DNA from: Deltaproteobacteria bacterium
GTDB taxonomy: Bacteria > Desulfobacterota > GWC2-55-46 > UBA9637
Reading direction: 5' to 3'
Length of the DNA stretch: 64,000 bases
Assembly: GCA_030690165.1 (NCBI GenBank)
Contig: JAUYHF010000006.1
Span: 1 to 64,000, forward strand
Below the pieces are notes generated by a model. That model worked only from the letters and a program-made list of their open reading frames with translations, searched no databases and was not told the origin of the DNA. Shown here piece after piece: positions 35,641 through 44,894 of the stretch. The position numbers and the translations under genes were made by a program. Each line of letters starts with the position of its first letter. Position 1 is the stretch's first letter.

Positions 35641-36537
35641 TTACCTGCTTACTGCCAGAAATTCGGCGTCTTTAACCCCCTTAAACGGCTTCCTGTATAC
35701 CATATCATTCTTTAAATGCTGTAAGGTGTATGCGGTAGATATATTCATCATGGATTCAGCGTGCCCAAGGAGAAGGTAGCCGCCATCCTCTAATTTATCA
35801 TAAAAATTATGCATAACCTTTTTCTTGGATTCGGCGTCAAAATATATCAATACATTTCTGCAAAAAATTACATCCATATTCTTTAAAAGACTCATTCTGC
35901 TTCTGTCAATAAGGTTAAGATAACCAAAGCTTACCATATTTTTTATTTCATCATTTACCTTATATTTTCCATCAGGTGTGGGCTCAAAATATTTATCTAT
36001 AAACATTTGCTCTGAACATCTGAAAGAGTATTTGCTGTAAACCCCTCTCCTTGCCGCCTGCAATACCCTCTGGCTTATATCATTTCCAAATATCTCAATA
36101 TTCCAGCCTTTAAACTGCCCGGTTTCAAGGATAAGCATAGCAATCGTATACGGCTCCTCCCCTGTTGAACAGCCTGCGCTCCATATTGACAGAGTCTTTG
36201 CTTTATGGGTATCTCCCTTTCTATTCTTTATTTCAGGAAGTATCTCTTCGCTAAACGCCTTAAGCTGGTGCATCTCTCGGAAAAAATAGGTTTCGTTTGT
36301 AGTAAGTATATCTATTGCGGCAGATAGTTCTTCGCTTGCCTTCGGGTCGTATCTCAAGAACCTGTAATACTCCTTGAATCCCTTAAGCCGGTGAAACCTG
36401 ACCCTGTTGGAAAGCCTTTTTTCCAGCAAAAATTTAGAAGAGGCGTCAAAAGAGAGGCCGCAGTGCTCGTATATATAATCCCTTATAAGACGAAACTCCT
36501 CCTCATTCATCGGTATGTCAGGTTCAATAATGAACAT
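35641..36537 (-). CDS. cheR: Chemoreceptor methyltransferase CheR
   Basis: CheR: N-terminal helices (FRLIRDYIYEHCGLSF; KFLLEKRLSNRVRFHRLKGFKEYYRFL), then the AdoMet domain with TTNETYFFREMHQLKAF, WSAGCSTGEEPYTIAM, NDISQRVLQAARRGVYS, and FCRNVLIYFD. It methylates receptor glutamates. The frame runs to 36588 through a palindromic element, but no family similarity occurs before MNEEEFRLI, so 36537 (or 36510) is the likely start; neither has a good ribosome-binding site. cheB follows after 3 bases. Confidence 0.94.
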   Translation of the reverse strand: MFIIEPDIPMNEEEFRLIRDYIYEHCGLSFDASSKFLLEKRLSNRVRFHRLKGFKEYYRFLRYDPKASEELSAAIDILTTNETYFFREMHQLKAFSEEILPEIKNRKGDTHKAKTLSIWSAGCSTGEEPYTIAMLILETGQFKGWNIEIFGNDISQRVLQAARRGVYSKYSFRCSEQMFIDKYFEPTPDGKYKVNDEIKNMVSFGYLNLIDRSRMSLLKNMDVIFCRNVLIYFDAESKKKVMHNFYDKLEDGGYLLLGHAESMMNISTAYTLQHLKNDMVYRKPFKGVKDAEFLAVSR

Positions 36538-36546
36538 AAAATTCAG

Positions 36547-36605
36547 GTAGGGGCAGGCCACCGTGCCTGCCCTTTTAGGGGCAACCACAGGGGGATTGCC
36601 CCTAC
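36547..36605. repeat. GTAGGGGCA palindromic element
   Basis: GTAGGGGCA (36547-36555) and TGCCCCTAC (36597-36605) are perfect outer arms enclosing GGCAGG.../CCTGCC inner pairing. It spans the gap between the HEAT gene and cheR and supplies the HEAT stop codon. Confidence 0.85.
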
Positions 36606-38662
36606 TGTCCTTTCAACGCCTCCGCTATTTTTTGTTTAACAAGGTCATCTGTTTCCACCTTGAGATGCGTTTCAAGGCAGCTTCTTATAAAATTATCTTT
36701 TATGTCAGAGAGGATATCCACAACCTGAGCCCGGACATCCCAGTCTGTGTGTTCCAGCAAAGATAGTATTTCAGTTGCAGAACCTTTCTTATCAAGCCTT
36801 CCAAGGATCTGAGCGGCAACTTTAACCACTTCTGTATCATCGTGTGAAAGACATTTCACCACCCACGGTTTTATCTCTTCTATAGTTTGATGCCCCTGAA
36901 TGGCAATCATGGCCATTGCCTCAAGGGCTGCGCAAACAACCATTCCATTTTCATCACCCACAAGCCCCTTGACAGCCTTGACCGCATTTTCCGTCCCTAT
37001 CTTGCCAAGACTTTCCACAGCAGCCGCCTTTACCCATATATCCTCATCCGAAAGCAGAAGGAGCAGAGGTTCTGCCGCCTCCTTTGACCTTATACTGCCA
37101 AGGACCCTGGCAGCAACAAACCTTACCTCTCTGTCTTCATCGGCAAGGGCAAGGATAATATCCTGAACATACCGACCCTCTCCTCTTTCCCCAAGGGCAT
37201 GAACAGCGGCCTTTCTCACAAGAGGACTGTCATCCTTTATGGCCAGCCTTATACTTTCAACATTTTCTATCCCGCCAATCCTGCCAAGCACAATAATTGC
37301 CTTCTCTCTTACATAAGGGTTATCTGCTGAAAGCAGGGGCAAAATTCTGGAAAGGATAGCTTTATACGAACCTTTGGCAAGGAGGCAAAGGGCGTTTACC
37401 GCGGCATTTCTTACATCATCAAATTCATCCTGAAGCAGGCCTATAATCTGGGTTGCCGCCTTTTCAGGATCAATCTTTCCAATGGCCGCGGCAGCGCTGC
37501 TGCGCACATGGCCATAATCATCTTTTATGGCAAGAACAAGTATATTCTCTGCCTTCCTGTTTCCAATCTCTCCGAGTATATCGCACAATAATGCCCTGAC
37601 CTTTTCTTCCTGAAGAGGATAAGAATCTATAATTACATCCAATCCCTCATCTCCTAATTTTATTAAAGCCTCTTTTGCCTCACCGGCTGTTTCATCAAAA
37701 CGCAGGAACCTGATTAAAGGCCTGACAGCCTCTATCTTCCCGGTTAATCCAAGAATAAAAACAGCCCCTTTTCTTACATTCAGGTCATGGCTTTCCAGCG
37801 AAGCGGCAATCTTTTCAATAACAGGAGAGGGAAGGATTGAGATTTGAGATTTGAGATTTGAAATCAGCAAGGATGCGGCAAGCCTTTTTACGGCCACAAT
37901 AGCAGCCTCTCTGGTTGATTGGGAGTTTTCTTTTAAACCGTCTATAAGATAAGGCACGGCCTCTATCCCGCCCACCTTGCCGATAAGGTCATATGCTGCC
38001 CTTTTCAAAAGTCTTTCCTTTAAGGCATTGTATACCCCGCTCATGGGAATAGACCTGCCGATATTTCCCAGCGCCTCAAGGGTTGTAAACTTCAGCGCCA
38101 TGTCCCCTTTTTCCAATATGTCCAGGAGCGACTGAACAGCTTTATAATTCCCTATCTTTCCCAATCCCTCTATCGCAGAAAGCCTGACATTTTCGTCAGG
38201 ATCCTCTGTGGCCATTATCAAGGCATCCGCAATAATCTCTGCTGTATCATCGCCTTTATTTGTCCCTATATCTCCAAGGACATCCGTAATAAATTTTCTG
38301 ACATCATGGTCTCTGTCATTTAAATTTTGAATAAGACATGGAACAGCATTTCTGCCAAGTCTTGTCAAACACTCTACAGCAGAGTTCCTTAAACCTGCGT
38401 TATCTTCAGAATGCAGGACATCTATCATAAGAGGCGCTATGGAAGAAACTGCTGCGGCGTTTCCCTGAAATGAAAGAGCCGCATTAACAGCGTCCTTTCT
38501 AACCCTCCAACTTATATCTCCCATAGCCTTCTTAAGAAGCGGCAATATCCCAGGCTCAAATGCAATATCAAGGAGACCCTCTATCACCTGTCTCCTTGTC
38601 TCTTCATCCGGGCTGTCCAATCTTTCTATTAATTCGTCTATCAACATTGCGTCACACGCCAA
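36602..38662 (-). CDS. Large HEAT-repeat protein
   Basis: A 686-residue cytosolic protein made almost entirely of PBS-lyase/HEAT repeats of about 31 residues (for example DDSPLVRKAAVHALGERG, DEDIWVKAAAVESLGKIG, DDYGHVRSSAAAAIGKID), about 20 units. No enzymatic domain is seen. HEAT solenoids are protein-binding scaffolds. It lies within the chemosensory operon and overlaps the upstream zinc-ribbon receiver gene by 11 bases. A TTGAGAT repeat (37835-37867) is translated in frame as ISNLKSQISI, interrupting one repeat. Confidence 0.88.
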   Translation of the reverse strand: MACDAMLIDELIERLDSPDEETRRQVIEGLLDIAFEPGILPLLKKAMGDISWRVRKDAVNAALSFQGNAAAVSSIAPLMIDVLHSEDNAGLRNSAVECLTRLGRNAVPCLIQNLNDRDHDVRKFITDVLGDIGTNKGDDTAEIIADALIMATEDPDENVRLSAIEGLGKIGNYKAVQSLLDILEKGDMALKFTTLEALGNIGRSIPMSGVYNALKERLLKRAAYDLIGKVGGIEAVPYLIDGLKENSQSTREAAIVAVKRLAASLLISNLKSQISILPSPVIEKIAASLESHDLNVRKGAVFILGLTGKIEAVRPLIRFLRFDETAGEAKEALIKLGDEGLDVIIDSYPLQEEKVRALLCDILGEIGNRKAENILVLAIKDDYGHVRSSAAAAIGKIDPEKAATQIIGLLQDEFDDVRNAAVNALCLLAKGSYKAILSRILPLLSADNPYVREKAIIVLGRIGGIENVESIRLAIKDDSPLVRKAAVHALGERGEGRYVQDIILALADEDREVRFVAARVLGSIRSKEAAEPLLLLLSDEDIWVKAAAVESLGKIGTENAVKAVKGLVGDENGMVVCAALEAMAMIAIQGHQTIEEIKPWVVKCLSHDDTEVVKVAAQILGRLDKKGSATEILSLLEHTDWDVRAQVVDILSDIKDNFIRSCLETHLKVETDDLVKQKIAEALKGQ
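37835..37867. repeat. TTTGAGA tandem repeat in frame within the HEAT gene
   Basis: About four GATTTGA units in 33 bases, wholly coding, adding about ten residues between two HEAT helices without a frameshift. Confidence 0.8.
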
Positions 38663-39548
38663 TCTCTTTCCTCATTTTTGCTATAAGCTCTTCAAAGGCA
38701 TTTTTCAGATAGGATGTGCCTTTGCGCACATCAGCAGGCACCCTTTTGGCATAATAGGCCTGGCCTTCCTTTATATCAGTTTTCAGAAGTTCCAGGAGAT
38801 TGCCGTTTCTCAGGCCGCTCTCTACAGCCTCCTGATTGTAGAGGATTATATCCGACATAATAATCCTTGCCAGACGTTTGGCCTCTTCATGGGCGCTGTC
38901 TTTGCCGCCTTTCTCAGGTATTTTGACCTTAATATCTTGAGCTGCTATATCCTTTATCTTATCAGAAAGCCTTTCTTCATAAATCACAACAGCCTCAAAG
39001 TCGGCCTTTAAAAGAGGTCTCGGAATATTATAATCTCTCCCCAAAAGCTTATTTATCTTGGGCACAAGATCGTCAGGTATGTGATGCATCTCAATATAAT
39101 CATCCGCGCCGTAGATTGATGTTGGCATCCTCTTATATCTGGTCTTGTCATAAATAGAGGCAAGAAGAATGACCTTAATATGCTTCAGCCTTTCATTATT
39201 CTTTATAAAATCGCATATCTCAAAGCCGTACATCCCTGAGAGGGCGACATCTACAAGGGCTATATGGGGGGGCATATTTATTTCTAAAAACTGCAGCGCC
39301 TCTATGCCGTCCTTGGCAAGGACAACCTCAAAACCGCGGCCGGAGAGAAAATCTTTAATGGCAGAACAAAAATGCGGGTTGGCATTGGCAACCAGCACCT
39401 TGTCCCTTGTTTGCTCTTCTGCAGACGGTCTGGATTTTATAAGGAATGGCCTTTTGCAGCTATTACATATAATCCTTTCACCGGCTTGAGTTATACCGGT
39501 TGGTTCAAATGTATTAGGCGCCTTGCATCCCGGACATTCTATATTCAT
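38652..39548 (-). CDS. Zinc-ribbon plus receiver-like protein
   Basis: A 298-residue protein: an N-terminal zinc ribbon (CPGC near 5-8 and CNSC near 28-31), then a receiver-like domain (VLVANANPHFCSAIKDFLSGRGFEVV; HIALVDVALSGMYGFEICDF with Asp near 99; VILLASIYDKTRYKR), and a helical C-terminus with a KRLARIIMSDI segment near 225. The N-terminal acidic pair of receivers is replaced by NANP, so metal binding and phosphorylation may be altered. The family resembles deltaproteobacterial proteins next to che genes. It overlaps the HEAT gene, suggesting a complex. Confidence 0.8.
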   Translation of the reverse strand: MNIECPGCKAPNTFEPTGITQAGERIICNSCKRPFLIKSRPSAEEQTRDKVLVANANPHFCSAIKDFLSGRGFEVVLAKDGIEALQFLEINMPPHIALVDVALSGMYGFEICDFIKNNERLKHIKVILLASIYDKTRYKRMPTSIYGADDYIEMHHIPDDLVPKINKLLGRDYNIPRPLLKADFEAVVIYEERLSDKIKDIAAQDIKVKIPEKGGKDSAHEEAKRLARIIMSDIILYNQEAVESGLRNGNLLELLKTDIKEGQAYYAKRVPADVRKGTSYLKNAFEELIAKMRKEIGV

Positions 39549-39614
39549 TATTGCTCCCTAAATTTATGGTTCAATTTACAAAATTGAACCAACAACAGCA
39601 AGGCCGCCATTTTT

Positions 39615-41060
39615 TTATACCTCTCTGCCTGAATCCCCAAGCTTAAACTTCTCCAATTCCTGCTTAAGGTTATCCATCTCATTTTTGAGCATGGAAGCCA
39701 TATCTTCCAGCATTCGCGCATTTTCCATGCCTTTTGTTGCTCTGGTGGTTATCTCTATAACAGCGGCGGATATCCTCTGGCTCTCACTTTCCTGACGGGA
39801 CGAGACAACATTTATCTCCTCTACACTCTTCATCATATTTTCTGTATTTGATGCGATAATCTTGCTCCCCTGCGCCTGCTCGGTAGTAGCCTTTTTTATC
39901 TGCGAGGCAAGTTCTCTCATCTTTTCAACTGCCTTGACTACCTGAGCTGTGCCTTGGGATTGCTCATGCGTGGCCATGGCCATCTGGTGGATAGTGTTGG
40001 TAATGCTCTCAATATTCTGCATAACTTGTTTAGAGCTGCTGGCCTGTTCCTTGGTTGCCTTGGCTATCTCAAGGCTCATAGACTGAAATGCCTTGAATCT
40101 TCCCGTTATCCCTTTAAACACAAGTGTGGTCTCTGTGGAAAGTTTTTCCCCTTCCACAACCTTTGCCATTCCCTCCTCAACAGACACAACAGCCCTGTCT
40201 ATCTGACCCTGAATGCCTGACACAATGCCTGTAATCTCTCTGGTTGAGGCGGCAGTCCTCTCTGACAACTCCCTTATCTCGTCTGCAACAACGTTGAACC
40301 CTTTGCCATGCTCCCCTGCCTGGGCTGCGAGAATCGTGGCATTCAATGCCAAAAGGTTGGTCTCCATTGCCACATCGTCAATCACATTCACTATCTTGCC
40401 AATCTCCTTTGACCTCCGGCCAAGTTCATCTATAACCGCTGCAAGGCTATTCACAGATTGCTTTATCTTTTCCATGCCTGCATGGGCAAGCTCTACCGCC
40501 TTTACCCCCTTTTCGCCCTCCCCCGCCACTTCATTGGAAAGTTCAACGCCCTCTCTGGCATGTTTCTCTATCTCCATGGCTGATGCGTTTATCTGAATAA
40601 GGGATGAGGCTGTTTCATCCGCCCCCCTTGAGATATTATCAGCTCCGGCTGCAACCTCTTTAAGTGAGCTGTCAATCTCTTGTATAGAGGTTGATGTATC
40701 CCCCACGGCAACTGTAAGATCAGCCATGCTGCCATCCACCTCTTCAACAGACGCAGCCATCTCCAGAATCGAGGAAGATGTATCTTCCGACAATTTCAGG
40801 AGCTGCTCCATACCTTTGGCAATATCCTGCGCTATCTTATGAAGCTCTTCTATTGACGCTGAAACATCTGCCATGGCTGCGGTCTGATCCTCTGAACCCT
40901 TTTTTATGCTGAATACGCCTTCTGCAATCCTTTTCACCGCTGTGTCTACATTTGCAGAAGATTCTTTGGTTTTAAGTATAATACCCTTCACTGCTTCATT
41001 CATGCCTCTGCCGAGTTCCCCTATCTCATCCATCTTTCCCTTAACACCAAACTGCTTCAT
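39615..41060 (-). CDS. Soluble methyl-accepting chemotaxis protein
   Basis: A 481-residue receptor without membrane segments. The N-terminus (MDEIGELGRGMNEAVKGI) looks like the second helix of a HAMP domain. A long coiled coil follows with the signalling tip: IGKIVNVIDDVAMETNLLALNATILAAQAGEHGKGFNVVADEIRELSER in pieces near residues 212-262. The tip has ILAAQ where IEAAR is usual. No CheR-binding pentapeptide ends the protein. GGAGGG lies 6 bases before the ATG. The input must come through partners rather than a sensor domain. Confidence 0.88.
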   Translation of the reverse strand: MKQFGVKGKMDEIGELGRGMNEAVKGIILKTKESSANVDTAVKRIAEGVFSIKKGSEDQTAAMADVSASIEELHKIAQDIAKGMEQLLKLSEDTSSSILEMAASVEEVDGSMADLTVAVGDTSTSIQEIDSSLKEVAAGADNISRGADETASSLIQINASAMEIEKHAREGVELSNEVAGEGEKGVKAVELAHAGMEKIKQSVNSLAAVIDELGRRSKEIGKIVNVIDDVAMETNLLALNATILAAQAGEHGKGFNVVADEIRELSERTAASTREITGIVSGIQGQIDRAVVSVEEGMAKVVEGEKLSTETTLVFKGITGRFKAFQSMSLEIAKATKEQASSSKQVMQNIESITNTIHQMAMATHEQSQGTAQVVKAVEKMRELASQIKKATTEQAQGSKIIASNTENMMKSVEEINVVSSRQESESQRISAAVIEITTRATKGMENARMLEDMASMLKNEMDNLKQELEKFKLGDSGREV

Positions 41061-41106
41061 AATCCCTCCATCCGCTTAATATTTGTAAATTGAAAATTTC
41101 GTTTGC

Positions 41107-41170
41107 GGGAGCAGGTTTGTAACCTGCTCCTGAATATTTCGTCATCTCACAGGCTGGAAGCCTGTGCCAC
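41107..41170. repeat. GGAGCAGGTT hairpin plus CACAGGC hairpin
   Basis: GGAGCAGGTT-TGT-AACCTGCTCC (41108-41130) and CACAGGC-TGGAA-GCCTGTG (41148-41166), the second related to copies at 16538 and 22848. It fills the gap between cheW and the MCP gene. Confidence 0.85.
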
Positions 41171-41682
41171 TATACAGGCGCGATTAGAGATATCTTTTCC
41201 TCTGCGGTAAGCATCTTGTCAAGATTTATAACAAACAGCAGTTCTCCTTTAATATCCGCCATAGCGTCCAGATACTCAGCCTCTGCCCCCTTTACCATCC
41301 CCGGCGGCATAAGATGCGTCTTCGACAGCGAAATGATATCTGTAACATCGTCAACAACAATACCCACAATTCTATTTTCAAGCTGCGCGATAATAATCCT
41401 GGTTCTTGAACTAATATCTGACAGCGCCTCAAATCTTTTCCTTAAATCTATAATGGGTATAACCATGCCCCTTAAGTTTATAACACCATCAATAAAGAAA
41501 GGCGCCTTTGGCACCGACTGAACCTTTTGATACCGGACAATCTCCTTTATCTGCATTATATCCAGACCATACGGCTCTGTTCCCAGCTTAAAACAGACCA
41601 CTTGTATATCTGTTGAATCGACTGCTGTTTGCTCAGTTTTCTGCAAAACCTGCTTTTTTTGTATTTTAGTTATACCAGTCAT
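41170..41682 (-). CDS. cheW: Chemotaxis coupling protein CheW (copy 2)
   Basis: A 170-residue CheW with SH3-like folds: CFKLGTEPYGLDIMQIKEIVRYQ, then PKAPFFIDGVINLRGMVIPIIDLRKRFE (the receptor- and CheA-binding core) and the VGIVVDDVTDIISLS segment. About 25 N-terminal residues (KKQVLQKTEQTAV) are extra. It couples the MCP to CheA. The second CheW lies upstream, after a 96-base AT-rich gap with TTGCAAATT repeats. Confidence 0.94.
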   Translation of the reverse strand: MTGITKIQKKQVLQKTEQTAVDSTDIQVVCFKLGTEPYGLDIMQIKEIVRYQKVQSVPKAPFFIDGVINLRGMVIPIIDLRKRFEALSDISSRTRIIIAQLENRIVGIVVDDVTDIISLSKTHLMPPGMVKGAEAEYLDAMADIKGELLFVINLDKMLTAEEKISLIAPV

Positions 41683-41778
41683 TTGTCGCTGCGCTCCATT
41701 GTAAAATGAAGATTGGAAATTGCAAATTTAAAGTTTATATTCTTTTATTTTGCAATCTGCAATTTGCAATTATTAAAT

Positions 41779-42318
41779 TTAAACATCTTCCATCTTAATC
41801 AGCATCGGGAGATTAAGCAGGATAATTAGCCTGTCTTTATGATGGACAACACCCCGTATAAATTCACCACCCGCCTCTTGCTGAATAGTGGATGTTGATT
41901 CTATATCATTTGGATTAACCCTGACAACACCCATTATCCTGTCAACTATCAAGCCAATCTTTATATCCGTATGAGAGGCAACTATCATCCTATTTTCAGG
42001 GCTTATATCTTTTTCCTTTAATCCAAGCCGTTTCTGCATGCTTATAACAGGGATTATCTCGCCTCTTAAAGATATTATGCCTGCAATAAAAAACAGCGCA
42101 TGCGGCATCTCGGTTATTTCTCTCATCTTAATCACTTCCGATGTCTCGCTTAATTCCAGCGCATATTCTTCGTCGTCCACAATAAAGGAGAGAAGCTGAA
42201 GCAGTTCTCCCTCTCCTTTCTTCTCTATATTCTTTTTATAAAACTCATCTGCCGTAGGCGCCATGTAGAGTTGGGATTCTTGAGTCTGAATTTGAGAGTT
42301 TTTTCTTATGTCCAGCAT
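41779..42318 (-). CDS. cheW: Chemotaxis coupling protein CheW (copy 1)
   Basis: A 179-residue CheW: LLSFIVDDEEYALELSETSEVIKMREI, then HALFFIAGIISLRGEIIPVISMQKRLG and KIGLIVDRIMGVVRV. About 40 N-terminal residues are extra and hydrophilic. It differs substantially from the other CheW, so the two may pair with different partners. It follows cheA by a gap of 86 bases filled with AGAGTCA repeats. Confidence 0.93.
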   Translation of the reverse strand: MLDIRKNSQIQTQESQLYMAPTADEFYKKNIEKKGEGELLQLLSFIVDDEEYALELSETSEVIKMREITEMPHALFFIAGIISLRGEIIPVISMQKRLGLKEKDISPENRMIVASHTDIKIGLIVDRIMGVVRVNPNDIESTSTIQQEAGGEFIRGVVHHKDRLIILLNLPMLIKMEDV

Positions 42319-42329
42319 AAATAATCCTT

Positions 42330-42405
42330 TTAAAGAGTCAGAGAGTCAGAGAATCAGAGTAAAAACTGCGGCTCTATGACCCTTTGACTCTCTGACTCTT
42401 TCTTT
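42330..42405. repeat. AGAGTCA/TGACTCT degenerate repeat
   Basis: AGAGTCAGAGAGTCAGAGAATCAGAG on one side and TTTGACTCTCTGACTCTTTC on the other form an imperfect palindrome between cheA and cheW. Same family as 1215-1290 and the leuS insert. Confidence 0.8.
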
Positions 42406-44429
42406 CACGCTGCCCTTTCGCTCGTCCCTTTGCCCACAACAGTTATGATTCCGGCAATATCAACAACTAAAAGCGTTCCCATATCTCCAATATCTGTAGC
42501 GCCGGCAATACCACTAACCTTAAGAAGTTTGCCCAGAGACTTGATAACCACGTCCTGCTGCGAGATTATGCTGTCAACCAATATGCACAGCATGTAATCC
42601 GCAATGCCGACAATTATGCCGCGCATCTCCGCTTTTTCTTTTATCTTAATCCCAGGATGTAAAAACTGCTCCAACCTCAAAACGGGAATGGTTTTCTCCC
42701 GCAGCACAAATACCTCTTTCTTTTCCATTGTCTTTATATCCGACGGACGGATATTCAATATCTCAAGAACCCCGTTAAGCGGTATAACGTATCTCTTTGT
42801 GCCTGCCGCTATTACAAGCGCCTGTATAATGGCCATGGTAATAGGAAGAGTTAGGATAATCCTTGCCCCCTTTCCCTCCGCAGTGTCTATATCAACTGTT
42901 CCGCTCAGACGGGTTATATTTTCCTTTACCACATCCATACCAACCCCTCTCCCGGAAACCTCGCTAATCTCGTCTTTTGTAGAAAACCCATGAATAAATA
43001 TGAATTCAAGCAGGCTCTGCCTTGAAAGGGTATTGGAAGACGGCTCATCTGTAAGCCCTCTTTCTACAGCCTTTCTTCTTACAGCCTCTATATCTATTCC
43101 CTTGCCGTTATCGGCAACCTCAATTACAACATGGTTTCCTTGCGGATATGCCTTGAGATTGATTGTGCCGGCCCTTGGCTTGCCCGCCTTTTCTCTCTCT
43201 GCCGGGGGTTCTATACCGTGGTCAATGGCGTTCCTGATTATGTGCATCAATGGGTCTGCCAGATCCTCTATAATCAATTTATCCAGTTCTGTATCTCCGC
43301 CTGTTTGGACAAGCTCAACCTCTTTGCCTGTTTCCTTAGAGAGCTTCCTTATTACCCTTGTAAATTTGTCAAAAAGCTGATGAATGGGCACCATCCTGAC
43401 CTCTATCATGCTCTCCTGAAGTTCCTTCAATCTCTTTTCAAGGTTCTTGTCAATCTTGGAAAGTTCAATTGCGGTTCCTGTAAATCCCATTTCAAGCCGC
43501 AGCTTATTTACAATCTGAGATATGGACGCCTTTAACTGTGAGAGCTCGCCGACGGTATTCATTATGCCGTCAAGTTTCTTTATATCCACACGCACGGTAT
43601 TGCTGACGCTTCTGAGTGTGGTCTCTTCCATCTTTGTCTCTAATAAAATTTCCGCCCCTGCCCTGTCTCCGGCGCCCTCCTGTATAAGATGCCCTCGCAC
43701 AATCTTTATAGCAAGATTGCGTCCCTTGAGCGTATCTTCAACAAATTCCGCGCCCATGTGCGTGCCAAACAGGATATCAAAATGCAGCGCATCTTTATTT
43801 GTGCCTGTGGAAGGGAGCGTGGCTATAACCTCTCCAACGGATTTAAGAAAATCTGTAAGCTCAACTAACCCTTCATCAAAGACAGTCAACGTGAATTCCG
43901 CGCCTACGAGAAGAAGGGCGTTCCCGGCCTTTATATTTTCGTTAAGCCTGTGCTCTTCATACTCGGTAAGCACGGCAAGAATGCCTTTATCAATATCTAT
44001 ATCCCCTGAAGACCCTGATACGGCCGGAAGTGAAGAACCTGTAAGCCGTTCAAATTTTGCTATCATAGCGTCAACCTTGCCCATTCCAAACTCTTCATTT
44101 TTACCCTTTACCACCACCATTTCATTTATCAGGTCAACAGCTTCAAACAGGGCATTCACAATCTCGTGTTTAATGGAGAGCTTTCCCATCCGCAGGGAAT
44201 CAAACATATCTTCCATCTTATGGGTCAGTATTGCCATCTCTGCAAAACCAAACATGCCGGATATGCCTTTGAGCGTATGCGCGGAGCGGAAGATGCTGTT
44301 AAGGATATCAGGTTCAACATGTCCGACATCAACCCCTTCCCCAAGCTTTGAGAGGTTGTTCGTCAATTCACCAATGATATCCTCTACCTCTGCCAGAAAT
44401 TCATTAATATCCATTTTAGATTCGGTCAT
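42405..44429 (-). CDS. cheA: Chemotaxis histidine kinase CheA
   Basis: A 674-residue CheA. The Hpt domain has the phospho-acceptor His at 51 (FRSAHTLKGISGMFGF). The middle region (150-260) may serve as the P2 response-regulator docking region. Dimerisation and ATPase domains follow, with VDIKKLDGIMNTVGELSQLK, N-box HIIRNAIDHGIEPP, G1 VADNGKGID, and GFSTKDEISEVSGRGVGMDVV. The C-terminal P5 CheW-like domain ends in VVGKGTSERAA. No fused receiver. It should phosphorylate CheB and the two receivers. Confidence 0.96.
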   Translation of the reverse strand: MTESKMDINEFLAEVEDIIGELTNNLSKLGEGVDVGHVEPDILNSIFRSAHTLKGISGMFGFAEMAILTHKMEDMFDSLRMGKLSIKHEIVNALFEAVDLINEMVVVKGKNEEFGMGKVDAMIAKFERLTGSSLPAVSGSSGDIDIDKGILAVLTEYEEHRLNENIKAGNALLLVGAEFTLTVFDEGLVELTDFLKSVGEVIATLPSTGTNKDALHFDILFGTHMGAEFVEDTLKGRNLAIKIVRGHLIQEGAGDRAGAEILLETKMEETTLRSVSNTVRVDIKKLDGIMNTVGELSQLKASISQIVNKLRLEMGFTGTAIELSKIDKNLEKRLKELQESMIEVRMVPIHQLFDKFTRVIRKLSKETGKEVELVQTGGDTELDKLIIEDLADPLMHIIRNAIDHGIEPPAEREKAGKPRAGTINLKAYPQGNHVVIEVADNGKGIDIEAVRRKAVERGLTDEPSSNTLSRQSLLEFIFIHGFSTKDEISEVSGRGVGMDVVKENITRLSGTVDIDTAEGKGARIILTLPITMAIIQALVIAAGTKRYVIPLNGVLEILNIRPSDIKTMEKKEVFVLREKTIPVLRLEQFLHPGIKIKEKAEMRGIIVGIADYMLCILVDSIISQQDVVIKSLGKLLKVSGIAGATDIGDMGTLLVVDIAGIITVVGKGTSERAA

Positions 44430-44447
44430 AGTATTTACCTCATTCTA

Positions 44448-44497
44448 TCAAACCTAAAGGTTTGAGCTACACATGTAACTCAAGGCTTTAGCCTTGA
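44448..44497. repeat. Two short palindromes upstream of cheA
   Basis: TCAAACCT-AA-AGGTTTGA (44448-44465) and TCAAGGCT-TT-AGCCTTGA (44480-44497), back to back between the receiver gene and cheA. Confidence 0.8.
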
Positions 44498-44510
44498 AGA
44501 CCTTGCCCTA

Positions 44511-44891
44511 TTACCTTTCACCTATTTTTAGATATTTCTTCACTAATCTCTGAAGTTCCTCTGGATTAAATGGCTTTACCAGATATTCGTCGGCGCCAAG
44601 GGAAAGTCCCTTTTCTTTATCCCTTTTACTCCCCTCTGTAGTAATAATAATAAGGGGAATATGTTTGTAGTTCTGGTTTTTCTTTACAAAACTTACCAAT
44701 TCCAGGCCGTTTATGTCAGGCATATTTATATCTGTAATGATCAGATCAAAGGAATGATGGGGAAGGAGTTTCAGCGCCTCAAAACCGCTATTTGACTCAA
44801 ATATTTCCAGGCCGTCTATAACCTCCACAGTGGATGTTATCATGGCGCGGGTGGTCGATGAATCCTCAACAATGAGTATTTTTACTGACAA
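44511..44891 (-). CDS. Single-domain response regulator (CheY-like)
   Basis: A 126-residue receiver: acidic pair near 9-10 (IVEDSSTTRA), phospho-acceptor Asp at 54 (IITDINMPDINGLELV), Thr in IITTEGSKRD near 84, Lys in YLVKPF near 106. About 45% similar in look to the receiver at 33257, with the same TTEG and LGA features, so the cluster has two paralogous outputs. It follows the DUF4388 gene by 3 bases. Confidence 0.94.
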   Translation of the reverse strand: MSVKILIVEDSSTTRAMITSTVEVIDGLEIFESNSGFEALKLLPHHSFDLIITDINMPDINGLELVSFVKKNQNYKHIPLIIITTEGSKRDKEKGLSLGADEYLVKPFNPEELQRLVKKYLKIGER

Positions 44892-44894
44892 GGA

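Noticed and set aside
36540-36588. N-terminal extension of CheR through the palindrome
   Set aside because: Residues read from the repeat have no CheR similarity, and no ribosome-binding site supports 36588.
43522-44457. Plus-strand open frame of 311 codons opposite cheA
   Set aside because: Antisense shadow of the CheA Hpt region; Ser/Pro-rich, no start signal.
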